A stretch of 64,000 bases of DNA, taken from positions 1,045,952-1,109,951 of the forward strand of contig NZ_KI519455.1 of assembly GCF_000482545.1 (NCBI RefSeq). Reading direction: 5' to 3'. Source of the DNA: Arthrobacter sp. 35W (lineage in GTDB: Bacteria > Actinomycetota > Actinomycetes > Actinomycetales > Micrococcaceae). Below, in pieces: positions 59,210-64,000 of the stretch. Position 1 is the first letter of the stretch. Every line of letters starts with the position of its first letter. Both the position numbers and the translations under genes were made by a program. The notes beneath the pieces are model-generated. The model had not been told where the DNA came from. It saw nothing but the letters and a program-made list of their open reading frames with translations, and did not search any database.

Positions 59210-60786
59210 TGCGGCCCTCCGGTGCATGTCGGTGTGCTGACGGCCAATGGTGCCGCGCTGGAGGCGGCCGGTGCCGGTGTTGTTTCCGCGGCCGGTGATG
59301 CGCCGGGCGTTGCTGTCGGGGCGGCCGTGGGCGAGGGGCAGGGCGGCGTGCTGGAGCCGGCGCCCAACTGCAGATCACTGATGATCTGTGCCGCGTCATC
59401 CAGATTCCTGGCCGGGAGGGTCTGCGCGAGGCGCTGCCGCGAATAGTCGGGCAGCGAGACAACGTCGATGCCGGTTTCCCGGTACACATGCGAGAGCTGG
59501 ATGGGGCCGAGGGACTGGGAGACACCGTTGAAGATGACGACCTTGCCGTTGGATGCGCCCACATAGTAAAGCGTCTGGGTCCACGCGTAGCCGGCCCAGA
59601 GGCCGAGTGCGAGCAGGACGGCCACGATGGCGCCGATGACTGCGGCCAGTTTCTTGAGGTTGCGCGGCGGGATAGACTCCTCGGTCTCTTCCTCCACGTC
59701 CGTTGATTGGATGCCCGGGGCCACCTTGTGGGTCAACACGGTGGCGGCCCGCCGGGCGGCGGAGTGCCCCTCGATCACCGGGATCTTGCCCTCGGCAAAG
59801 GCTGTGACGGCCGCTCCCACCAGTTCATGGGGGCGTTCCGATAGCTCCTGGCGGATCACGGCCGCGGTGATGTGGGCGCCAAGATCGCCGGACCTCGAGG
59901 GTCCGTCGTTGTCGGACTCGGGGGCCTCCCCGTCGAGGGCATCGGCCGTGGCGCCGTCGGCCGCTGCGTCCACGTCGTCGTCGTTCGACCCGGCAGCGGG
60001 AAGCTCCTGCGCGGCCGGGACCGTGGCCAGCGAGGCCGTGTGGATGCTCTCGGAGCCCTCGCGGACCACATCGAAAACCACCACAGTGACATTGTCCGGT
60101 GCCCCGGCGGCCAGCGTGAGTTCAACCAGGGTGTCTGCGCAGGAGGCCAGCGAGGTGGTGGTGCGGACTACTTCCTCCACCAGATTGTGGCGCACAAAAT
60201 TCAGCCCGTCGGAGCAGAGCAGCCAGCGCTCCCCCTCCTGGGCTTCAAAGGACATCAGGTCCAGTTCGGGGGAGGCGTCGACGTCGCCCAGAACGCGCAT
60301 CAGCACATTCTTGTGGGGGTGGGTTTCGGCTTCCTCGGGGCGCAGGCGGCCCTCGTCGATCATCCGCTGGACAAAGGTGTGGTCCACGCTGATCTGCTCG
60401 AAGACGCCGTCCTTGAGCCGGTAGGCGCGCGAATCCCCGATGTGCGCCATTTCCAGGATGTCGCCGGACAGGAGCATGGCCGTCACGGTGGTGCCCATGC
60501 CGGCCAGCTTCGGATTGATATGGACCAACTGGGACAGCAGGGAGTTTGCCGTCTGGATCTCATCGGCAAGATGCTCGCTGGCATCGCCCTGGTAGCCGTC
60601 CCTGTCCAGATGGATCAGGTCCAGCACGGTGGAGGCGCTGGCCACATCGCCGCCGGCGTGGCCACCCATGCCGTCGGCAACGACAGCCAGGTGCTTGCCG
60701 ACATAGGCAGAGTCGTCATTCTTGGCTCTGACCATGCCCACATCACTCCTGGCGGCATAGCTCAGGACCAGCGGGCGTTCCGACAT
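59206..60786 (-). CDS. pstP: PP2C family serine/threonine phosphatase PstP
   Basis: A 526-residue membrane phosphatase that reverses PknA/PknB phosphorylation. The PP2C domain (about 1-240) has VVADGMGGHAGGDVASAS with the metal Asp residues, AHIGDSRAYRLKDG, LLCSDGLNFV and GAPDNVTVVVFDV. A long acidic/Ala-rich linker follows, then one membrane helix (AVIGAIVAVLLALGLWAGYA) and an extracellular part ending in a Pro/Thr/Ala tail. It starts 2 bases after the fhaB stop. Confidence 0.95.
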   Translation of the reverse strand: MSERPLVLSYAARSDVGMVRAKNDDSAYVGKHLAVVADGMGGHAGGDVASASTVLDLIHLDRDGYQGDASEHLADEIQTANSLLSQLVHINPKLAGMGTTVTAMLLSGDILEMAHIGDSRAYRLKDGVFEQISVDHTFVQRMIDEGRLRPEEAETHPHKNVLMRVLGDVDASPELDLMSFEAQEGERWLLCSDGLNFVRHNLVEEVVRTTTSLASCADTLVELTLAAGAPDNVTVVVFDVVREGSESIHTASLATVPAAQELPAAGSNDDDVDAAADGATADALDGEAPESDNDGPSRSGDLGAHITAAVIRQELSERPHELVGAAVTAFAEGKIPVIEGHSAARRAATVLTHKVAPGIQSTDVEEETEESIPPRNLKKLAAVIGAIVAVLLALGLWAGYAWTQTLYYVGASNGKVVIFNGVSQSLGPIQLSHVYRETGIDVVSLPDYSRQRLAQTLPARNLDDAAQIISDLQLGAGSSTPPCPSPTAAPTATPGASPAAETTPAPAASSAAPLAVSTPTCTGGPQ

Positions 60787-60788
60787 GC

Positions 60789-61277
60789 TTACGGCCTCAA
60801 TTCAATGACCGTCTTACCGATCCGAATCGGTGCACCAAGTTCAACCGGCAGGGCCCGCGTCAGCTGTGTACCGCCCAGATAGGTGCCATTGGTGGAGCCA
60901 AGGTCCTCGATGAACCAGCGGGTGCCCTGTGGAAACAGGCGGGCGTGGCGGCCGGAGGCGTAGTCGTCCTCAAGGACCAGCGTGGCCTCCTGGGCGCGGC
61001 CGAGGAGGACGGGGCTGGCGGCCAGCTCAATGGTGGTTCCGGCCAGCGGCCCTTCGGTGACCACCAGATGGCGGGCTTGGGTCTTGGCCGGCGGCTCCGC
61101 CTCCAGCAATTCGGGGTGCTTGCGCGCCTGGCGGGCGGTGGGCGTGCCCACCTTGGCCTTGCGTCCAATGGCCAGATCGCGGCGCATGGCCGTGACAACA
61201 CTGAAGATCATGACCCACAGCAGGACCAGGAAGCCGAACTGGAGGACTGTGACGGTGAGTGAACCAAGATCATTCAT
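60789..61277 (-). CDS. fhaB: FHA domain protein FhaB (FipA)
   Basis: A 162-residue protein. The N-terminal membrane helix (VTVLQFGFLVLLWVMIFSVV) anchors it; the C-terminal FHA domain binds phosphothreonine: IELAASPVLLGRAQEATLVL, YASGRHARLFPQG and LGSTNGTYLGGTQL. Mycobacterial FipA links FtsZ and FtsQ under stress and is phosphorylated by PknA. The start overlaps the fhaA stop (ATGA). Confidence 0.94.
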   Translation of the reverse strand: MNDLGSLTVTVLQFGFLVLLWVMIFSVVTAMRRDLAIGRKAKVGTPTARQARKHPELLEAEPPAKTQARHLVVTEGPLAGTTIELAASPVLLGRAQEATLVLEDDYASGRHARLFPQGTRWFIEDLGSTNGTYLGGTQLTRALPVELGAPIRIGKTVIELRP

Positions 61278-62080
61278 CGCTGGCCTCCCTGGCGGGCGGG
61301 CAGCAAACGGAAGGTGATCTTGCTGCGGCCGATGGACAAGGTGGCGCCGTCGTCCAGGCGTGCCGAGCCGTTGATGCGCTGGCCGTTGAGGAAGCTGCCA
61401 TTGGTGGAGCCCAGGTCGACGGCGGTGCAGACGCCGCCCTGGGTGCGGATTTCAAGGTGGCGCCGCGAGACGCCGGTGTCGTCAATAAGGATGTCTGCCT
61501 CAGAGGAGCGGCCCAGCACGATCGAATCGGCATTCAGGGCGTACCGTTGGCCGGCGATGTCCAGCACGGGCTGGACGTTGCCTTGTGAGGGTGCGACGGC
61601 GGCCGGCGGCGCTGCTGCGCGGGCCGGGGCGGGCATGGCTGCCGGTGCCTGGCGCGGAGCCGCCATCGCCGGTGCCGCCGACGGGAAGGAAGGCTGCGGT
61701 GCTGCTGATCCGTCCTTGACCGTGCTGGAGGCGATCTCGAAGGCCCCGGCCTTCAGCTCGGCGTCATGGTTGAACGAGACGCGCACGGGGCCCTGGAGGA
61801 TGTAGCCCTGGCCGCGTGCATGGTTGATGACCACATCGCACAGCTCCTCGGCCAGGGCGGTGCCCCAGCTGCGGGCACGCTCAAAGTCCGGCGAACTGAG
61901 CTGGATGTCAAAGACATTGGGGGCAAGCGTGCGTCCGGCGTCCAAGGTCATGGCCTTGTCGTCGAGCTCGCGTCGCAGCTGGCTCGCGATCTCCACCGGC
62001 TGCAAGGTCTTCGAGCCGCGGGCGAAGGCGCCACGCACGGCTTTCTCAATGCCTTTTTCGACATTGTCCAACAGACCCAT
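61274..62080 (-). CDS. fhaA: FHA domain protein FhaA
   Basis: A 268-residue protein with an N-terminal DUF3662 domain (GLLDNVEKGIEKAVRGAFAR, QPVEIASQLRRELDDKA), a Pro/Ala linker and a C-terminal FHA domain (SIVLGRSSEADILIDDTGVS, RRHLEI, DLGSTNGSFLNG). In mycobacteria it binds the phosphorylated MviN pseudokinase and restrains peptidoglycan synthesis. Here MurJ lacks that domain, so the protein's partner may be the split membrane protein at 5990-7444. ATG 62080 has GGAGGA 4 bases upstream. It is first in the operon. Confidence 0.94.
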   Translation of the reverse strand: MGLLDNVEKGIEKAVRGAFARGSKTLQPVEIASQLRRELDDKAMTLDAGRTLAPNVFDIQLSSPDFERARSWGTALAEELCDVVINHARGQGYILQGPVRVSFNHDAELKAGAFEIASSTVKDGSAAPQPSFPSAAPAMAAPRQAPAAMPAPARAAAPPAAVAPSQGNVQPVLDIAGQRYALNADSIVLGRSSEADILIDDTGVSRRHLEIRTQGGVCTAVDLGSTNGSFLNGQRINGSARLDDGATLSIGRSKITFRLLPARQGGQR

Positions 62081-62454
62081 GGGATCCTCCTCCACTTCAA
62101 CTCGACGGTGCGCGGCTCCGTCCAGATGAACGGGCCGCGTGCTTGCAGCAGGACGGTCGGACGCCACGTTGTGCGAGGTCCGGCGAAGCATGCCCTGTGA
62201 ACTGATACTACTGGGCGAGTCTGCGAAAACCTTCAATGCGTGGTGCACCCAGCCCGGATTTCATACCAGGGGATGGTACCGCCAAAAAATTCTTTGGGGG
62301 CCAAAAATCCCTGTGATTCCGCGGAATTTTGGACCATGGAAGGGCCTCTGGGGCCCGATGGCGCCCGCCGATTAGGCATTTCGCGCTTTCGTCCCATATA
62401 GTTGTTATCGCTGTTCCACTGGTTCTGGAAATCAGAACCGAGTGGGTCAAAAGC
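62081..62454. other. fhaA upstream and tRNA-Leu upstream region
   Basis: About 370 bases without a gene. TATAGT at 62397-62402 is a candidate -10 for tRNA-Leu, about 53 bases upstream of it, without a clear -35. The fhaA operon promoter must lie on the left part; it was not recognised. Confidence 0.4.
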
Positions 62455-62537
62455 GCGCGAGTGGCGGAACGGCAGACGCGCTGGCTTCAGGTGCCAGTGT
62501 CCGAAAGGGCGTGGGGGTTCAAATCCCCCCTCGCGCA
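62455..62537 (+). tRNA. tRNA-Leu (CAG)
   Basis: An 83-base class II tRNA. The acceptor GCGCGAG pairs with CTCGCGC, then discriminator A. The anticodon loop CTTCAGG holds CAG; a variable arm (TGTCCGAAAGGGCG) follows; the T arm is GGGGGTTCAAATCCCCC. No CCA is encoded. A strong terminator follows. Confidence 0.97.
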
Positions 62538-62544
62538 CGCTTCG

Positions 62545-62576
62545 AAAACACCCCGATCTTCGGATCGGGGTGTTTT
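62545..62576 (+). terminator. Terminator after tRNA-Leu
   Basis: A 14-bp stem AAAACACCCCGATC / GATCGGGGTGTTTT with TTCG loop, ending in TTTTTG and more T. Confidence 0.9.
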
Positions 62577-62684
62577 TGTTTTAACCGGTCTTATTGCCCC
62601 GGCACCTTCTGCCAATATCGAGACGCCACCGCCCTGGTGGACATTGGCTGGTGGACGGTTTCCTCCACAGCCACTCTCGGCATA

Positions 62685-62864
62685 CCTATATAGGGGTGCG
62701 GCGCGCTCCTATATATAGGCATCCATGCAGACGTGCACTGAGAGGTGTCTGGGTGCGTCCCTTGCATACCTATATACAGAGGGCGTAGAGATGGTGCGAC
62801 CCCACTCCAAGCCACCCAGCAACTCCCCCGCAAGGGCACTGGAAACCATTCCCCTATATATAGG
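62685..62864. repeat. Set of CCTATATATAGG palindromes
   Basis: Four related palindromes: CCTATATAGG at 62685-62694, CCTATATATAGG at 62708-62719, CCTATATACAG at 62769-62779 (imperfect) and CCTATATATAGG at 62853-62864. Flanks are also shared: GCATACCTATATA occurs at the first and third, and in inverse orientation a GCATCC-type flank at the second. A weaker relative (CCATATATCCGTATAGAGG) lies at 63149-63167. They stand out strongly from the GC-rich background between tRNA-Leu and the rRNA genes. Possible operators, or a short repeat family. Confidence 0.65.
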
Positions 62865-62984
62865 AGACATTATGGTGTGGGGGGTCCGCGGGCGATGGGT
62901 GGCGGGCCGGCCTCCAGGCCCTGCACCCGCCCGCCTGCCCGTGGCGTCTGCCCGGCTGGTATTGGACGTCTGGGACGCCGAAGA

Positions 62985-63173
62985 CTATGCACGGCACCCC
63001 TGCTGTTCATGCAGCCGACTGCGGTAGGCCTGGGCAATGGGACTGTCGCCGAGCTTCAGTGGAAAGGCGGCATGGCCAGCTGACGGCGAGCCAACCACAA
63101 AGAAGTTGTAGCCCGACATGGCAATGAAGGTTTGGAAGCCGGCGGCGTCCATATATCCGTATAGAGGATGCAT
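62985..63173 (-). CDS. Small ORF of unknown function (62 aa)
   Basis: From ATG 63173 the frame encodes HPLYGYMDAAGFQTFIAMSG, then YNFFVVGSPSAGHAAFPLKL and GDSPIAQAYRSRLHEQQGC. Amino acid composition and third-position GC look protein-like, unlike the overlapping frames. No ribosome binding site is clear. The start lies over the weakest member of the TATA palindrome set. It may be a real small gene or the relic of a larger one. No family recognised. Confidence 0.35.
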   Translation of the reverse strand: MHPLYGYMDAAGFQTFIAMSGYNFFVVGSPSAGHAAFPLKLGDSPIAQAYRSRLHEQQGCRA

Positions 63174-63296
63174 GCCCCTGCTTGACCAGTGACACGGGGC
63201 TGCGCATCTTGATTGCCGTGCCTTCCTGCATCTGGGGTTCAGTATGGGATCCAGAGGCAGGGTGGAGCCGTGCAGGGCCCTTGTCTGTTTCTCGAT

Positions 63297-63325
63297 TTGC
63301 GTGTTCCCGCAAAGGTGTGTAAAGT
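63297..63325 (+). promoter_or_regulatory. rrn promoter P1 (candidate)
   Basis: TTGCGT (63297-63302), a 17-base spacer and TAAAGT (63320-63325), about 395 bases before 16S. A short GC hairpin (CCCCGGACGCCGGGG) follows in the transcript. Confidence 0.65.
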
Positions 63326-63439
63326 ATTTCGAGTTGCCCCGGACGCCGGGGAAACGAAAAACCCCCCTTGTGAACAGCCGGTGGAACATCCGGTGGTTCA
63401 CCGCGCCCGGACTTTTCAATCAAAAAGAATTTGGTTGAT

Positions 63440-63468
63440 TTGCTTTCGGACGGCAGGGCGGGTAAGCT
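63440..63468 (+). promoter_or_regulatory. rrn promoter P2 (candidate)
   Basis: TTGCTT (63440-63445), a 17-base spacer and TAAGCT (63463-63468), about 250 bases before 16S. Confidence 0.65.
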
Positions 63469-63545
63469 TGAAAAGTTGCTCCGGCACTGATCGCCGCGGA
63501 AACCGTGATGGTTTCCAGGATGTGCGTGTTGGCCGGAAGCTCCTG

Positions 63546-63570
63546 TTGTTTGAGAACTCAATAGTGTGCC
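63546..63570 (+). promoter_or_regulatory. rrn leader motif
   Basis: The segment TTTGAGAACTCAATAGTGTG within these positions is the conserved actinobacterial rRNA leader sequence associated with antitermination and pre-rRNA processing. It is followed by a small hairpin (ACCAAT / ATTGGT) near 63584-63604. Confidence 0.7.
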
Positions 63571-63720
63571 AAGTTTTATTGATACCAATCATTTATTAAT
63601 TGGTTATCTGGACCGTTGGCCCCACCCCCGTGGTGGCGGCGGTCCGTTTAGCTGGTTTCAAATTTAGTGCACCACCACCTGCTCCTTTTCCGGGCGGTGG
63701 GGGTGTGTCTGTAATAAACA

Positions 63721-64000
<280 letters not shown>

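Noticed and set aside
62685..62864. TATA palindromes as a CRISPR array
   Set aside because: Units are only 10-12 bases, irregularly spaced (23, 61 and 84 bases) and in both orientations; no cas genes are present.
62872..63027. 51-codon plus-strand ORF after the last TATA palindrome, with GGAG upstream
   Set aside because: Composition is Arg/Pro/Gly-rich without a domain; the apparent ribosome binding site is part of the palindrome repeat, so support is too thin.

Overview
The window is high-GC actinobacterial chromosome around the replication origin, most likely from an Arthrobacter-like member of the Micrococcaceae. Three things support this: the conserved actinobacterial origin order (cca, nudix, murJ, trxB, trxA ... 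parB, parA, rsmG, jag, yidC, yidD, rnpA, rpmH, dnaA, dnaN, gnd, recF, DUF721, gyrB, gyrA, DUF3566, tRNA-Ile, tRNA-Ala); the fhaA-fhaB-pstP-rodA-pbpA-pknA-pknB signalling and cell-wall operon; and the start of a 16S rRNA gene with an actinobacterial leader.

Layout. 0-1.3 kb: the 5' part of an ECF-type sigma factor gene (minus, running off the left edge) preceded by two very short ORFs with strong ribosome binding sites and a terminator. 1.3-11.6 kb: histidine phosphatase, cca, nudix hydrolase, lipid II flippase murJ, a membrane protein with a pseudokinase-like start and a discoidin-like end, trxB-trxA, a lone WXG100-like protein, and a Tat-exported PhoX phosphatase with a candidate PHO box. 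11.8-20.5 kb: an insertion-sequence graveyard of about 8.7 kb without one intact gene (three IS110-family, one IS982-type and one IS21 istA remnant, plus a YciI fragment). Five near-perfect parS sites lie in it. 20.5-26.1 kb: parB, parA (each with a further parS inside its coding sequence), rsmG, jag/khpB, yidC, yidD, rnpA, rpmH, all on minus. 26.1-38.0 kb: dnaA, oriC, dnaN, gnd, recF, DUF721, gyrB, gyrA and a DUF3566 protein, all on plus.

38.0-50.3 kb: tRNA-Ile, a 39-residue DLW-39 family protein, tRNA-Ala, an EamA transporter, a family 2 glycosyltransferase, an LEA-like repeat protein, cyclophilin, a rhomboid protease, a flavin reductase-like protein, a second and very dense DnaA-box cluster (43.75-44.04 kb), urocanate hydratase with an IclR regulator, a large ATPase-LuxR regulator, and a small protein made of GRYxxGxYGxAG repeats. 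50.3-62.1 kb: crgA, class E sortase, a small membrane protein, pabA, then the minus-strand fhaA-fhaB-pstP-rodA-pbpA-pknA-pknB operon with overlapping stop/start codons. 62.4-64 kb: tRNA-Leu, a set of CCTATATATAGG palindromes, tandem rrn promoters and the first 280 bases of 16S rRNA.

How it fits together: replication initiation (DnaA/oriC/DnaN/RecF), segregation (ParA/ParB/parS), supercoiling (GyrA/GyrB), membrane protein insertion (YidC/YidD) and cell-wall growth and division (MurJ, PbpA, RodA, PknA/B, FhaA/B, CrgA) are packed on either side of the origin. The two most interesting signals are the parS array spread through dead insertion sequences (one degenerate site forms the loop of the parB terminator) and the distal DnaA-box cluster, which has more consensus boxes than the oriC next to dnaA.
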